64,000 bases of DNA from Streptomyces cinereus. GTDB taxonomy: Bacteria > Pseudomonadota > Gammaproteobacteria > Pseudomonadales > Moraxellaceae. Within the stretch, counting starts at the first letter, position 1. Each line of letters begins with the position of its first letter. The stretch covers positions 1 to 64,000 of the forward strand of contig BMPS01000003.1 in NCBI GenBank assembly GCA_014647715.1, given 5' to 3'. The notes under the pieces were generated by a model. It was given only the letters and a program-made list of their open reading frames with translations. It had not been told where the DNA came from and did not search any database. The position numbers and the translations under genes were made by a program. Positions 27,968-39,494 of the stretch are shown in pieces.

Positions 27968-28778
27968 TATTCCACATGGTTAGATAATGCGCTTTTATCG
28001 CCTGTTGAAGCAGTGGCTCAACTTGCGCGGCTGTGACAGCCTCATCGAAGCGATGCCACTGTTGATTGATTAATAACTCACTGGGATAAAAACGCGATTT
28101 ATACGCCATCTTATCCGAATCTGGTACCCAAAAACCTAAATATAAATAAGGTAATCCAAGACGTTTAACATAGTCAATTTGGGTAAGTATCGCAAGGGTG
28201 CCCAAACTATTTATGGCTGCATCGGGATCATAGAAAGTATAGACCGCGGATATGCCGTCATCTAATTGGTCGCAAACTGCCACCATGACTAATTCATCGT
28301 GAAGCCAAAACTCCATAAAAAATGACTGGGTAAAGCTATATTGTAGAAACTGTTTAAACCCTTGTAAATTGGGTGGATACATATCGCCATCACTATGGCG
28401 AGCGCAGATATAGCGAGCATATAGCATAAAATGCGATTCATCGGCATCATCACAAGCCGTAATTACCACATCCATCTCGTGCGATTTTTGCCATAGTTTG
28501 CGCTGGGTACGATTGGGTTCAAACTCGTTAACTACTAAACGTGTAGAGATACAGCGTTGACAATGGAAGCATACAGGGCGATATAGATGTTGTCCACTAC
28601 GCCGATACCCGAGCCGTGAAAACTGAGAAAAAATAGGCGTACTTAAATGTTCATCCTTTGCTAATTCAATCAGTTCTAAACGTGCTGCACGATCCGGCAA
28701 ATAACTACATTGATGCAGCGGCGTCAATTGGCTGGTCAATGCTAGACTAGTCGAGGGGAGGGGTGGTTTTAATGTCAT
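27960..28778 (-). CDS. bpt: aspartate/glutamate leucyltransferase (Bpt)
   Basis: Member of the arginyl/leucyl-tRNA protein transferase family; the bacterial enzyme adds leucine to N-terminal Asp or Glu, marking proteins for ClpS-ClpAP. The 272-residue product shows the family N-terminus CSYLPDRAARLELIEL, the cysteine cluster RPVCFHCQRCISTRL, and YTFYDPDAAINSLGTLAILT and YLGFWVPDSDKMAYK. It is 27 bases downstream of aat, which makes the other N-degron transferase, so the two are very likely co-transcribed. Confidence 0.93.
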   Translation of the reverse strand: MTLKPPLPSTSLALTSQLTPLHQCSYLPDRAARLELIELAKDEHLSTPIFSQFSRLGYRRSGQHLYRPVCFHCQRCISTRLVVNEFEPNRTQRKLWQKSHEMDVVITACDDADESHFMLYARYICARHSDGDMYPPNLQGFKQFLQYSFTQSFFMEFWLHDELVMVAVCDQLDDGISAVYTFYDPDAAINSLGTLAILTQIDYVKRLGLPYLYLGFWVPDSDKMAYKSRFYPSELLINQQWHRFDEAVTAAQVEPLLQQAIKAHYLTMWNTT

Positions 28779-28805
28779 TGGTGCTTTTAAATACCCTTAA
28801 CTTAA

Positions 28806-29597
28806 CTAGGCTTGCGCAGATGGAGGTAGGTAATAAGTCATCAAATCCTCATTTAACAGTTGATTAAGTGGCAATTTTTGACCGCAAATCGATGACCAAT
28901 CAATACTCGGTAGCGCTAATTGTTGCGCGAGCCCAGCTAAAAATTCGGCTCTGGGTACGATGGATGCCCCTAAACGCAGCAAATGTGGGTTAGGCAACTG
29001 ACAATCCACCCAAGCAAATTGGGAATGTGCACACAACTTCATTAACACAAAAAAAGCCGCTTTAGACGCATCTGTCACTCGGTGAAACATACTTTCACCA
29101 AAAAATGCTTGTCCTAGCTTTAGCCCATAGAGACCACCAATCAGCTCATCATCATCCCAAATCTCCACACTGTAAGCGACTTGCTCGGCATGGAGCGCCA
29201 TATACGCTTCAATCATAGCGGGACTGATCCAAGTGGCTGATGCAGAAGCTTGGGCATAGGTGCGGGTATCGGCACAGGCGGCGATGACTTCAGCAAAGGC
29301 AAGATTGAGGGAAAACTTCCAACCTGCATTTTTGATACGCCGTTTTAGGGTTTTACTGGCGCAAAAATCGCTAGGATAAATAATACAGCGCGGGTCAGGC
29401 GACCACCAAGCGATGGGCTCGCCTTCATTAAACCAAGGAAACATGCCTTGGCGATAAGCACACACTAAGGTGTCAGCTGCCAAATCACCCCCCAGCGCAA
29501 TCAACCCTTCACCGTCAGGGTCTGCCGCCATCGGGTCGGGGAATTGATAACGGCAACCTAAAGGGCGTTGTAATGGGTGGTAAGTTGGCAATGGCAT
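28806..29597 (-). CDS. aat: leucyl/phenylalanyl-tRNA--protein transferase
   Basis: It attaches Leu or Phe to proteins starting with Lys or Arg, the first step of the bacterial N-degron pathway. The 263-residue protein has FPWFNEGEPIAWWSPDPRCI, AYMALHAEQVAYSVEIWDD, GGLYGLKLGQAFFGESMFHR and FAWVDCQLPNPHLLRLGA, all diagnostic. It starts 15 bases after trxB and is followed by bpt, so trxB-aat-bpt look like one operon. Confidence 0.96.
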   Translation of the reverse strand: MPLPTYHPLQRPLGCRYQFPDPMAADPDGEGLIALGGDLAADTLVCAYRQGMFPWFNEGEPIAWWSPDPRCIIYPSDFCASKTLKRRIKNAGWKFSLNLAFAEVIAACADTRTYAQASASATWISPAMIEAYMALHAEQVAYSVEIWDDDELIGGLYGLKLGQAFFGESMFHRVTDASKAAFFVLMKLCAHSQFAWVDCQLPNPHLLRLGASIVPRAEFLAGLAQQLALPSIDWSSICGQKLPLNQLLNEDLMTYYLPPSAQA

Positions 29598-29612
29598 TGT
29601 TCAAGGCATTAG

Positions 29613-31053
<1,441 letters not shown>

Positions 31054-34000
31054 TTGTCTTATTATATTCGTCAAAGTGTGCTTACGATTATCTGGCTAAT
31101 CGTGGCATTGTTGTTAGTCATGTCCCTCATCAGTTATTCTGCCAATGATCCTAGTTGGTCGCATATCAGTAGTGCGGCAAATGAAGTCAGTAACTTGGCA
31201 GGCACGGGTGGTGCGTGGCTGGCTGATATTTTGTATGCGTTTTTGGGTGCGGCAAGCTGGTGGCTCATCGTCATTGCCTGTTATGAAGCTTGGAATGTAT
31301 GGCGCGATGATGTAGAGCCTAATGGCTTGTTACGTTTTTTGGGTTATATCTTTTTAATCATTGCCACCGCAGGGCTGACAGGCGTGTTGTCGTTTGGCTG
31401 GTTGGTGCAAGGCATGATTGGGCAAATCGTTGGCAATGGGCTTAGTAGTTTATTAACCTACTGGGGGACTTTGCTGTTTTTATTGGTGTTTATTGCCATC
31501 ACCGTGACGTTTACCTTTGATTTACATTGGCATGAGATTTTATCAGGTCAAGCTATTCGAAGCCGCCTACAAGCTGAAGCCGCAGATGATGAAGAAACCA
31601 ATACTGAGCCTAATGCGACTGCTAAAGCAGCCAGTAAAAAAGCAAGCCAAGCAAAACCAAACGACACCGCGCAACTGCCTTTGCCTTTAGCTTCCCATGA
31701 CACAGAACAAGCAGCTTATGACAGTAGTCATCTAGCGGATGATGAGGCATTTGTTGGCAGTCCACTCGATGCGTTTTTGGATGAAACGGGCTTTAGTGAA
31801 ATCAAAGATTATGAATGGCTCGAAGAAAACGATGCCAGCAATCCATTTAAACCCGTCAGCTCCACCTATGTGGCAAATACCAAGCTGACCAAAAAACTGG
31901 ATGAAAAACTGCAAAGTGAAATCATTAAAAAACCGTTTAAAATGCCTACCTTGAACAGACCGCATTCGATACAGGTAGCCTCGCAACTCACTCAGCCAAC
32001 TCAAACAACGCAGCCTAGTGTAGATAGTGTAGATGTATCGCCAGCTATGCCAACTATGGATGAAGCCTCTATGATGTTTGCCGTAGGCACAGGGGAGCTA
32101 GCGGATAAACGAATCTCTGAGCCTATGACGGGTGTAGAGATAGCTGAACAGGACGAGACTATTGACTTGTCAGATTTGGATCATTTAGCAGGTAGCGTAG
32201 ATGCTGGATATGACTTATCACAAAATCCTGTGCTAGAGCCACCATTCGAGGGCATTAAAACAGAAGGCATTGAAGCAGAAGGTGCAGAAGGCATTGAAAC
32301 ACCACTCACCTCAGTCGCATCGTTATTGGGTATGCGACAAGTCCCAACGCAAGCTAGGGCTAATATCTCAAATGACAGTGCCGCCGCACCGGTTGTAGCG
32401 GAATTTTCAACCCCTGCAGCAAGTCCGATGCCAACCCAAATAGCACGTCCAGTGCAAGCCGTCACCCAGATTACTGGTAACGAGATTGATACCGACCAGA
32501 TAAAGTCTTCGATACCGACTCACAGCCGTTCGGTAGAATCTGAGCTACTCGACCAAATCGAACAGCCCGCAGCGACTCAGGTCAATCAGCCGCTTGATAT
32601 CAATGATGATAGCCTGTTTAGTCAGAAATCGCGTGCCATGCAAACCGCAGCTTATCGTGCCAATTTAAGCCCGTTACCGGAATTATCGCTGCTTGATTTG
32701 CCTGACCCTGACCGTAAGCCAAGCTACAGCCGCGAACAGTTGCAGCAGCTATCAGCGCTGTTAGAAATCAAGCTACAAGAGTTTAATATCAAAGCAGAAG
32801 TGGTCAATGCGCAAATGGGTCCAGTGGTGACACGCTTTGAAGTGTCGCTGGCACCAGGACTTAAAGCAAGTAAGGTGACAGGTATTGCCAAAGACTTGGC
32901 TCGGTCGCTATCCATGGCATCGGTGCGTGTGGTAGAAGTCATTCCAGGTAAACCTTATATCGGTATCGAAGTGCCCAATCCGCAGCGCCAAATGGTACGA
33001 CTCATCGAACTGCTGAAAACAGAAGCTTATCAAGACCCCGATGGCTTAATCAGCATGGCAATGGGTAAGGATATTGCAGGTAGACCGATTATTGCGGATT
33101 TGGCGAAAGCGCCACACATGCTAGTAGCAGGTACCACAGGTTCGGGTAAATCAGTGTTGGTGAATTCGCTGTTATTGTCAATGCTGCTCAAATATACACC
33201 AGAGCAGCTACGATTGATTTTGATTGACCCCAAACAGCTCGAGCTTGCCAACTATGGCGATATTCCGCATCTGCTCACTCCCGTAGTCACCGATATGACC
33301 GAAGCAGCCAGTGCTTTGGCATGGAGTGTGGCTGAGATGGAGCGTCGTTATCAGCTGATGTCATTATTCAAAGTGCGTAAACTGGATGAATTCAACAAAA
33401 AAGTCATGGCAGCCGAACAAAATGGTGAGCCGTTACTGGATCCACTTTGGCGACCCAATGACAGTGTCAGCCAAGATAGAGCGCCAAAATTAAAACCGTT
33501 ACCACAAATTGTGATTGTGGCGGATGAGTTTGCCGACATGATTATGCAGGTGGGCAAACAAGCCGAGGAGTTGATTACGCGTTTGGCGCAAAAATCGCGT
33601 GCTGCAGGGATTCATTTGATTTTGGCGACCCAGCGCCCCTCAGTGGATGTGATTACTGGCTTGATTAAAGCCAATATTCCCGTCCGTGCTGCGCTTCGCG
33701 TCAACTCAAAAGTCGACTCGCGTACCATTTTGGATGCCGGTGGCGCAGAGGATATGCTTGGGCATGGGGATATGCTGTTTTTAGGACCTGGTCAAATCGA
33801 GCCTAACCGTGTACATGGTGCTTTTATCAGCGATGCGGAAGTCAACCGTGTGTGTGATGCATGGCGTGAGCGTGGCGCACCTAATTATATTGATAATATG
33901 TTTGATAATTTTGAGTTAAGCTCAGCGCCAAGTGGTGGCGATGCTAGTGGGTCTAGCAATGGCGAAGAAGACCCACTGTATGATGACGTGGTGGCATTTT

Positions 34001-34149
34001 TGCTCGAAACCCGTAAAGTCTCTGCATCAAGTATTCAGCGCAAATTTAGTATCGGCTATAACCGCGCAGCACGTATCGTTGATGCCATGGAAGAGGCGGG
34101 CTTGGTGAGCGGCATGACCAAAAGTGGTAAACGTGAGCTATTAATGTAG
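31054..34149 (+). CDS. ftsK: DNA translocase FtsK
   Basis: Septum-located motor that moves chromosome dimers to dif for XerCD and helps division. The start is TTG with AAGG 9 bases upstream. Four or five membrane helices occupy about residues 7-165; an acidic, Gln/Pro/Thr-rich linker follows to about 540; then the motor with Walker [16 protein letters not shown] near 690-704 and Walker [12 protein letters not shown] near 820; and the DNA-reading gamma domain from about 976 ([13 protein letters not shown] to KSGKRELLM). At 1031 residues the linker is shorter than in E. coli. Confidence 0.97.
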   Translation: MSYYIRQSVLTIIWLIVALLLVMSLISYSANDPSWSHISSAANEVSNLAGTGGAWLADILYAFLGAASWWLIVIACYEAWNVWRDDVEPNGLLRFLGYIFLIIATAGLTGVLSFGWLVQGMIGQIVGNGLSSLLTYWGTLLFLLVFIAITVTFTFDLHWHEILSGQAIRSRLQAEAADDEETNTEPNATAKAASKKASQAKPNDTAQLPLPLASHDTEQAAYDSSHLADDEAFVGSPLDAFLDETGFSEIKDYEWLEENDASNPFKPVSSTYVANTKLTKKLDEKLQSEIIKKPFKMPTLNRPHSIQVASQLTQPTQTTQPSVDSVDVSPAMPTMDEASMMFAVGTGELADKRISEPMTGVEIAEQDETIDLSDLDHLAGSVDAGYDLSQNPVLEPPFEGIKTEGIEAEGAEGIETPLTSVASLLGMRQVPTQARANISNDSAAAPVVAEFSTPAASPMPTQIARPVQAVTQITGNEIDTDQIKSSIPTHSRSVESELLDQIEQPAATQVNQPLDINDDSLFSQKSRAMQTAAYRANLSPLPELSLLDLPDPDRKPSYSREQLQQLSALLEIKLQEFNIKAEVVNAQMGPVVTRFEVSLAPGLKASKVTGIAKDLARSLSMASVRVVEVIPGKPYIGIEVPNPQRQMVRLIELLKTEAYQDPDGLISMAMGKDIAGRPIIADLAKAPHMLVAGTTGSGKSVLVNSLLLSMLLKYTPEQLRLILIDPKQLELANYGDIPHLLTPVVTDMTEAASALAWSVAEMERRYQLMSLFKVRKLDEFNKKVMAAEQNGEPLLDPLWRPNDSVSQDRAPKLKPLPQIVIVADEFADMIMQVGKQAEELITRLAQKSRAAGIHLILATQRPSVDVITGLIKANIPVRAALRVNSKVDSRTILDAGGAEDMLGHGDMLFLGPGQIEPNRVHGAFISDAEVNRVCDAWRERGAPNYIDNMFDNFELSSAPSGGDASGSSNGEEDPLYDDVVAFLLETRKVSASSIQRKFSIGYNRAARIVDAMEEAGLVSGMTKSGKRELLM

Positions 34150-34162
34150 AGGTTAGACAAAT

Positions 34163-34191
34163 AAAAAAGGTGCGATTCAGGCACCTTTTTT
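34163..34191. terminator. terminator between ftsK and ridA
   Basis: AAAAAAGGTGC and GCACCTTTTTT pair around a seven-base loop; it can act in both directions. Confidence 0.88.
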
Positions 34192-34221
34192 ATTTAACAT
34201 TTTGAGCGGCTATGGGTTTAT

Positions 34222-34587
34222 TTAGTCTATGGTATTTTGCGCTGCGACTACCACAATTTCTAATTTCCACAATGGATTAACCAACTCAGCTTTGACTGTC
34301 GCACGGGTAGGCTTTGGACAATCGGCTAACCAGTCGCCCCACATGCTATTCACCACCTCAAAATCCGCCAAATCCTTGATAAAAATCTGAGCGGTTAGCA
34401 GACGTGATTTGTCGCTATTGGCTTTGGCGAGCAGGGCATCGATATTGTCTATCACTTCTTTGGTTTGTGTGTGGATATCGGCAGTATCAGTATTTGGCAC
34501 TTGTCCTGCGAGATACACTACTTGGTTAAAAATGGTAATTTCACTTAGATAGTCATTGCTATCAAATCGTTGAATGTGTGCGGTCAT
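34222..34587 (-). CDS. RidA/YjgF family protein
   Basis: A 121-residue member of the Rid family, whose best-known member hydrolyses reactive enamine/imine products of amino-acid-degrading PLP enzymes. The family pattern is seen in NQVVYLAGQVPN, the helix TKEVIDNIDALLAKANSDKSRLLTAQIFIKD and PTRATVKAEL with the arginine that holds the substrate carboxylate. It lies 73 bases after dadA on the same strand, which makes imines, so a detoxifying partner role fits. It is closer to the YoaB-like Rid subgroups than to RidA proper. Confidence 0.82.
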   Translation of the reverse strand: MTAHIQRFDSNDYLSEITIFNQVVYLAGQVPNTDTADIHTQTKEVIDNIDALLAKANSDKSRLLTAQIFIKDLADFEVVNSMWGDWLADCPKPTRATVKAELVNPLWKLEIVVVAAQNTID

Positions 34588-34660
34588 GGTGTTTTCCTTG
34601 TGAACGGATAAATGTTACTTATGCATAGTCTTTACAACTATTTCTGATAGAGAATAGATA

Positions 34661-35914
34661 CTAGGCATAACGCTGTAATGATAAGCCGTCAATGCGAATA
34701 TCAGGCGTTTTGCCGAGCACCAAATCGCTGATTAATTTGCCAGAGCCACACGCCATTGTCCACCCCAATGTGCCATGTCCTGTGTTCAAAAATAAATTGC
34801 GATACCGAGTCGCGCCAATGATGGGGGTGCTATCGGGGGTCATCGGACGTAGTCCTGTCCAAAAACTTGCGTTTGGCAAATCACCACCTGCGAATAAGTC
34901 CTGCGTGACCATTTCGAGTGTGGCACGGCGCTGGGGGTTTAGACTTACATCAAAACCACTTAATTCTGCCATACCGCCCACGCGAATGCGGTTGTCAAAG
35001 CGAGTGATGGCGATTTTATAGGTTTCATCCAGCACCGTTGATTGGGGCGCTAAATCAGCATTGATAATCGGCACAGTCATTGAATAGCCTTTGACAGGGT
35101 ATACAGGCAGATTAAGCTGTAGCGGTTGCAAAAGCGCCCGCGAATAACTGCCCAACGCCAATACATACTGGTCTGCCGTTAATAACTCACCATTTACTAT
35201 CACCCCTTTAATCGCCCCAGCGTCGACTACCAGTTTTTCGATGGTTTGATTGTATAAAAATTTCACCCCCAGCGCTTTGGCTTGCTGCTCTAATGCTTGG
35301 CAAAACAAAAAGCAATCGCCTGTTTCATCATGCGGTAAATGCAATCCGCCAACCAGCTTATCAGTGGCATTTGCCAACGCGGGCTCAATATCAGCCAACG
35401 CCTTGCTGTTGTCAATCAGCTTAAAAGGCACGCCTGAATCTTGCAACACCTTAATATCTTGCTGTACAGCCTCTAGCTGGGCGGGTTTACGAAAAACTTG
35501 TAAGGTGCCTTGTGAGCGGTTTTCGTAGCTAATGCCGGTGTCTTGACGCAGCTGCTGCAGACAGTCGCGGCTGTATTCGGCCACTCGTACCATGCGCTCT
35601 TTGTTGATGGCATAGCGCTTGGTATTGCAGTTTTTGAGCATTTGTAGCATCCATTGTAACTGCCACAGACTACCATCTAATTTGATGGCTAAAGGGGCGT
35701 GTTGTTGAAATAACCATTTAACCGCCTTCAATGGAATACCAGGGGCTGCCCAAGGGGTAGAGTAGCCAGGGGAGATTTGCCCCGCATTGCCAAAGCTGGT
35801 TTCTTGTGCGGCACCTGCTTGGCGGTCAATCACGGTGACTTCTACACCTTGCTTGGCTAAATAATAGGCACTTGTCACCCCAATCACGCCACTACCTAGT
35901 ACCAATACGCGCAT
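34661..35914 (-). CDS. dadA: D-amino acid dehydrogenase small subunit DadA
   Basis: FAD enzyme that oxidises D-alanine and other D-amino acids to keto acids at the membrane. The N-terminal FAD site is [20 protein letters not shown], followed by [20 protein letters not shown], as in DadA of E. coli; the end has [21 protein letters not shown] start at 35914, because GGGGGTAGGT directly precedes it, whereas ATG 35926 has no ribosome site. Length 417 residues. An Lrp-type regulator is divergent, with repeats in the gap; ridA follows. dadX is not present. Confidence 0.94.
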   Translation of the reverse strand: MRVLVLGSGVIGVTSAYYLAKQGVEVTVIDRQAGAAQETSFGNAGQISPGYSTPWAAPGIPLKAVKWLFQQHAPLAIKLDGSLWQLQWMLQMLKNCNTKRYAINKERMVRVAEYSRDCLQQLRQDTGISYENRSQGTLQVFRKPAQLEAVQQDIKVLQDSGVPFKLIDNSKALADIEPALANATDKLVGGLHLPHDETGDCFLFCQALEQQAKALGVKFLYNQTIEKLVVDAGAIKGVIVNGELLTADQYVLALGSYSRALLQPLQLNLPVYPVKGYSMTVPIINADLAPQSTVLDETYKIAITRFDNRIRVGGMAELSGFDVSLNPQRRATLEMVTQDLFAGGDLPNASFWTGLRPMTPDSTPIIGATRYRNLFLNTGHGTLGWTMACGSGKLISDLVLGKTPDIRIDGLSLQRYA

Positions 35915-35947
35915 ACCTACCCCCAAATATCTGTTTAATTATCAGTT

Positions 35948-36064
35948 AATTTTGCTAGTATAAGCAAAGTTTTGCAGTGAATTTTGCTGTTTTTATGCTA
36001 GAATTTTGCTGATATTATCGGTTTTATCATGCCAATCATCAAAAAACAGGGTTTTCATTTTGCT
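35948..36064. promoter_or_regulatory. repeated AATTTTGCT boxes between dadA and the Lrp-type gene
   Basis: Copies or near copies start at 35948 (AATTTTGCT), 35968 (AGTTTTGCA), 35980 (AATTTTGCT), 36002 (AATTTTGCT) and 36056 (CATTTTGCT); AAGCAAA at 35962-35968 is an inverted partner. The repetition is seen; binding by the adjacent Lrp-like protein, activating dadA with alanine, is inferred from the family. Confidence 0.5.
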
Positions 36065-36535
36065 ATGCGTACTTTAGACCGTACCGACCGTTTAATCCTT
36101 GAAATCTTGCAACAGCAAGCCCGAATTTCTATCAGCGAATTGGCCGCTAGAGTTAACCTATCAACCACGCCTTGCTCAGACCGAGTTAAGCGCTTGGAGC
36201 GTGAAGGTATTATCACAGGTTATCATGCGCGGTTAAATCCCAATTTGGTCAATAAAAGCTTGTTGGTATTTTTAGAGATAAAGCTATCTACCAAGTCAGG
36301 CGATGTCTTTGAACAAGTGAGCAAAAAACTATCAGAAATTCCAGAGATACTGGAATGTCATTTGATTTCGGGTGAGTTTGATTTTTTGGTCAAAGCGCGG
36401 CTAAAAGAGATGAGTTCTTATCGTAAGTTACTGGGCAATATCTCAAAACAATTGCCAGCGGCGGTAGAAACCCACAGTTTGATTGTGATGGAAGAGATTA
36501 AAGAAAGCTTGCATTTGGATGTGATAATGACCTAA
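36065..36535 (+). CDS. Lrp/AsnC-family regulator, probable activator of dadA
   Basis: The N-terminal helix-turn-helix (LDRTDRLILEILQQQARISI... NLSTTPCSDRVKRLEREGII) and the C-terminal RAM effector domain (LLVFLEIKL, ILECHLISGEFDFLVKARLK) are typical Lrp. I favour the ATG at 36065 (156 residues) since the family starts close to LDRTDR, but the ATG at 36029 is also possible and neither has a strong ribosome site. Its place opposite dadA matches regulators of D-alanine catabolism. Confidence 0.85.
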   Translation: MRTLDRTDRLILEILQQQARISISELAARVNLSTTPCSDRVKRLEREGIITGYHARLNPNLVNKSLLVFLEIKLSTKSGDVFEQVSKKLSEIPEILECHLISGEFDFLVKARLKEMSSYRKLLGNISKQLPAAVETHSLIVMEEIKESLHLDVIMT

Positions 36536-36603
36536 CTGTGGTGCAAGCTTTACCATATATGCTTTGTGATACATAATTTCCGATACATGCTTTGCGACAG
36601 ATG

Positions 36604-36634
36604 GAAAAAAAGACTGCCAAATCGCAGTCTTTTT
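36604..36634. terminator. terminator between the Lrp-type gene and nadE
   Basis: AGACTGC pairs with GCAGTCT, flanked by A and T runs; bidirectional. Confidence 0.85.
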
Positions 36635-36662
36635 ATGTTGTCGCGCCTTAGATTTCTGGAAA

Positions 36663-38507
36663 TTAGAGTTTTGGAAACTCAAGTGACCAATGATTGACGA
36701 GTGGATAGCGGCGTTCACGCCCAAAGGCGCGGTGGGTAATCTTGGTGCCAATCGCCGCTTGACGACGTTTGTACTCATTGCGGTCTACCATACTGAGTAC
36801 TTTTTTCACCACGTCTTTATCATAACCGGCTTCTACAATCGCATCATACCCAAAGTCGCGATCGATATACAGCTCCAGCATTTTATCGAGGGTATCATAA
36901 TCAGGCAGACTGTCTTGGTCTTTTTGGTCAGGGCGAAGCTCGGCAGAAGGCGGACGCGTAATCACACGCTCAGGAATCACCGGCGTTTCTTCTAGGCGGT
37001 TGCGATAGTTGGCGAGAGCATATACTTGGGTTTTATACACATCTTTTAGGACATCAAATCCGCCTGCCATATCCCCATACAATGTCGCATAGCCCACGGC
37101 CATCTCTGATTTGTTGCCAGTGGTGATGACTAGATGACCAAATTTGTTGGACAATGCCATCAAAATCATCCCACGCGCACGGGCTTGGATATTTTCTTCC
37201 GTGGTGTCGGCGGTGGTGTTGCTAAACATCGGCTCTAGCGTATGACGCATGCCTTCAACGGCGGCATGAATCGGGCACACGGTATAAGACACGTTGAGTC
37301 GGTGAGCCTGCGCCTGCGCATCTTGCAGGCTGATTTGCGAGGTGTACTCATAGGGCATCATGACCGCATAAACTTTATCTGCGCCGAGCGCATCAACCGC
37401 GATACATAGCGTGAGCGCCGAGTCTATCCCGCCTGACAACCCAACCAATACGCCTTTAAAGCCAGAATGATTGACATAATCACGCAAGCCGACAACCAGC
37501 GCTTGATAAGTTTCAGCGATTTGGCTGAGTGCAAGCGGTGATTTGCGCTGTTCTGATAATATCACTTGACCGCTTTGGGCATCGTGACGAGCAACCACAT
37601 ACAGGGTATGCTGCAAAAATCTTGGCGCTTCTTGCACGATTTTACCTTGAGCGTTGACGACCATCGAGCCGCCATCAAACACCAAGTCATCTTGACCGCC
37701 CACGCTATTGGCATACACAATCGGGATATTGTGCTCAGTGGCACGGCTTTTTAATAAAGCCTTACGTTGTTCTTGCTTATTTTGCTCAAAAGGTGATGCA
37801 TTGAGGCTGATGATGATTTCCGCACCTTTTTCTTTGAGTGCGCGAATGGGAGCGTCTTGCCATAAGTCTTCACAGATAAGTAGTCCAATGGTCAGCCCTT
37901 GATAGTCAAACAACACTTGGTTGTGACCGGTATTAAAATACCGGCGTTCATCAAACACGCCATAGTTTGGCAAGCATTGTTTGTGATAAAAGCCTTTTTG
38001 CTGACCATTGTGAATGATAGCCACTGAGTTAAACGTGCCATTGGGGTCAATGTGCGGATAACCCACTAGCATCACGATGTCTTTGACTGTGTAGAGCAAT
38101 TCAAAAGCAAGTTTGACACGTGAGGCAAGACTTGGACGTAATAACAAATCTTCAGGCGGATAACCCAGCAGTGATAACTCAGGAAAGACAATGATATTAG
38201 CCCCCTTGTCACGGGCATCTTTAGCCAGTTCTACCATTTTTTTGGCATTGTTGATGACATCGCCGACAATAAATTGCTGCTGTGCTACCGCAATTTTTAG
38301 CCCAACCATAGAATCCGCTTGGCTAGTCGGTTGGTTTGATGACTGAGAGGTTGACTGAGAAACTGATTGAGAAGTTGGCTGAGCAGGTTTTTGAGAAACT
38401 GGCTGTGGGTTTGCTGGTTGGTTTGGCGTAGTAGCTTCGGTGGTCATTGACTCACTCGGCAGCTGCGTTGGTACGCTATCATTTGGGGTTAAATCAAGGT
38501 GTGACAT
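36663..38507 (-). CDS. nadE: glutamine-dependent NAD+ synthetase
   Basis: It makes NAD+ from nicotinate adenine dinucleotide using glutamine nitrogen. A nitrilase-type glutaminase domain starts at about residue 67 (GLKIAVAQQQFIVGDVINNA, catalytic Glu in VFPELSLLGYPPEDLL, Lys region FYHKQCLPNYGVFDE, Cys in GLLICEDLWQD). The synthetase domain has the ATP loop GLSGGIDSALT near 355. The first 66 residues are an added Gln/Ser/Thr/Pro segment with QPTSQSVSQSTSQSSNQ; it is probably really translated, since AAGGA stands 6 bases before the ATG at 38507. Confidence 0.93.
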   Translation of the reverse strand: MSHLDLTPNDSVPTQLPSESMTTEATTPNQPANPQPVSQKPAQPTSQSVSQSTSQSSNQPTSQADSMVGLKIAVAQQQFIVGDVINNAKKMVELAKDARDKGANIIVFPELSLLGYPPEDLLLRPSLASRVKLAFELLYTVKDIVMLVGYPHIDPNGTFNSVAIIHNGQQKGFYHKQCLPNYGVFDERRYFNTGHNQVLFDYQGLTIGLLICEDLWQDAPIRALKEKGAEIIISLNASPFEQNKQEQRKALLKSRATEHNIPIVYANSVGGQDDLVFDGGSMVVNAQGKIVQEAPRFLQHTLYVVARHDAQSGQVILSEQRKSPLALSQIAETYQALVVGLRDYVNHSGFKGVLVGLSGGIDSALTLCIAVDALGADKVYAVMMPYEYTSQISLQDAQAQAHRLNVSYTVCPIHAAVEGMRHTLEPMFSNTTADTTEENIQARARGMILMALSNKFGHLVITTGNKSEMAVGYATLYGDMAGGFDVLKDVYKTQVYALANYRNRLEETPVIPERVITRPPSAELRPDQKDQDSLPDYDTLDKMLELYIDRDFGYDAIVEAGYDKDVVKKVLSMVDRNEYKRRQAAIGTKITHRAFGRERRYPLVNHWSLEFPKL

Positions 38508-38856
38508 GAAAAATCCTTCAGTAAAAATTTATTATGGGGTCGTCCCTTTAGTCATATCCGTCTAAAACGGTATGCAAGCATCATGCCGCTATTATAATTA
38601 TTGGTGGCAACAGCGATGGCATTACAAGATAAAATTATTCTACATTATATCGCTTTATGATATGTTTACAATTGCAATCTTTAGATGCTACAACCGAAAA
38701 ACGCTGCAACTGGTAAAATTAGCCTAAACATAGCACGAATAACCCATCAATGCGCGATTTTTTGCAGTATAATCAAACCTTACAATGCTAATTAACAGGC
38801 AATCATAACGCTTAATTGGCAACGATGATTCGTTCATTAGACAATGAGGTGAAGCG
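38508..38856. other. intergenic region between nadE and the PP0621-like gene
   Basis: A TATAAT at 38768-38773 preceded by TTTGCAG could serve the plus-strand gene. No RNA gene or repeat is recognised. Confidence 0.35.
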
Positions 38857-39111
38857 ATGTTTACCGCAATTTTTGTGGTTTTGGTGATTATGGGGCTTAG
38901 TTGGGTTGGGATGAAATGGATGTATCCGCGACCCCCACAAGGCTATTTACAGCCACAGCCAGGCGAGAGTACCGAGCTGCGAGCGTGTGATTTTTGCCAT
39001 CATACGTTAGCAGAGTGGCGAGGGATTATAGAAGGGGATAAGTTCTTTTGTAATCAAGAACACCAAGCGGATTTTCATGCTGGCAAACACTACCAGCGCG
39101 CTCAACATTAG
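38857..39111 (+). CDS. small membrane-anchored zinc-finger protein (PP0621-like)
   Basis: The 84-residue protein has one N-terminal helix (about 3-22), a proline-rich PRPPQGYLQPQPGE and a metal-binding end: CDFCHHTLAEW and FFCNQEHQADFH. This layout resembles the PP0621 family, whose role is unknown. GAGGTGAAGCG precedes the ATG. Its end lies only 26 bases from the convergent zapA. Confidence 0.7.
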   Translation: MFTAIFVVLVIMGLSWVGMKWMYPRPPQGYLQPQPGESTELRACDFCHHTLAEWRGIIEGDKFFCNQEHQADFHAGKHYQRAQH

Positions 39112-39137
39112 TCGAATTTTATTTTACACTACAGACA

Positions 39138-39431
39138 TTAGGCAAAACGCGCAACGTCTTCTAACATTTTACCCACCAGGTCTTGCGCTTGGCTTTCGTT
39201 TTCTTGATAGCGTTGTAAGTTTTCTGATTTTTCAAACAAGGTCAACGCGCATAGTACCAATAATTCTTCTTGGGGTAGCTGAGGCGCTTGGCGGCGTACC
39301 TCTTGCATAAACTGGTTAATATAGCTTGCCGCACGCTGCAACGCAGGCTCTTCCGATTCTGGGCAGTTGATGGTATAGCTACGACCATTGATCAGGATAT
39401 CAACTTTTTTAATGCTTTGGGCAGATGCCAT
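39138..39431 (-). CDS. zapA: cell division protein ZapA
   Basis: ZapA binds and bundles FtsZ filaments. The 97-residue product has the family core: KKVDILINGRSYTINCPESE at the start, AASYINQFMQEVR and LLVLCALTLFEKSENLQRYQ. It is 63 bases downstream of a ZapB-like gene on the same strand, with a ygfB-family gene divergent, the same neighbourhood as in Pseudomonas. The 6S RNA gene often found after zapA has no room here. Confidence 0.9.
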   Translation of the reverse strand: MASAQSIKKVDILINGRSYTINCPESEEPALQRAASYINQFMQEVRRQAPQLPQEELLVLCALTLFEKSENLQRYQENESQAQDLVGKMLEDVARFA

Positions 39432-39494
39432 AAGATTTTCCTAACGTATTCAAATGTTTTAAACATGACTAAGGCTGGCTTAAATAAGGGCAGG

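Noticed and set aside
39112-39137. 6S RNA gene expected downstream of zapA
   Set aside because: Only 26 bases separate zapA from the convergent gene, so it cannot be here.
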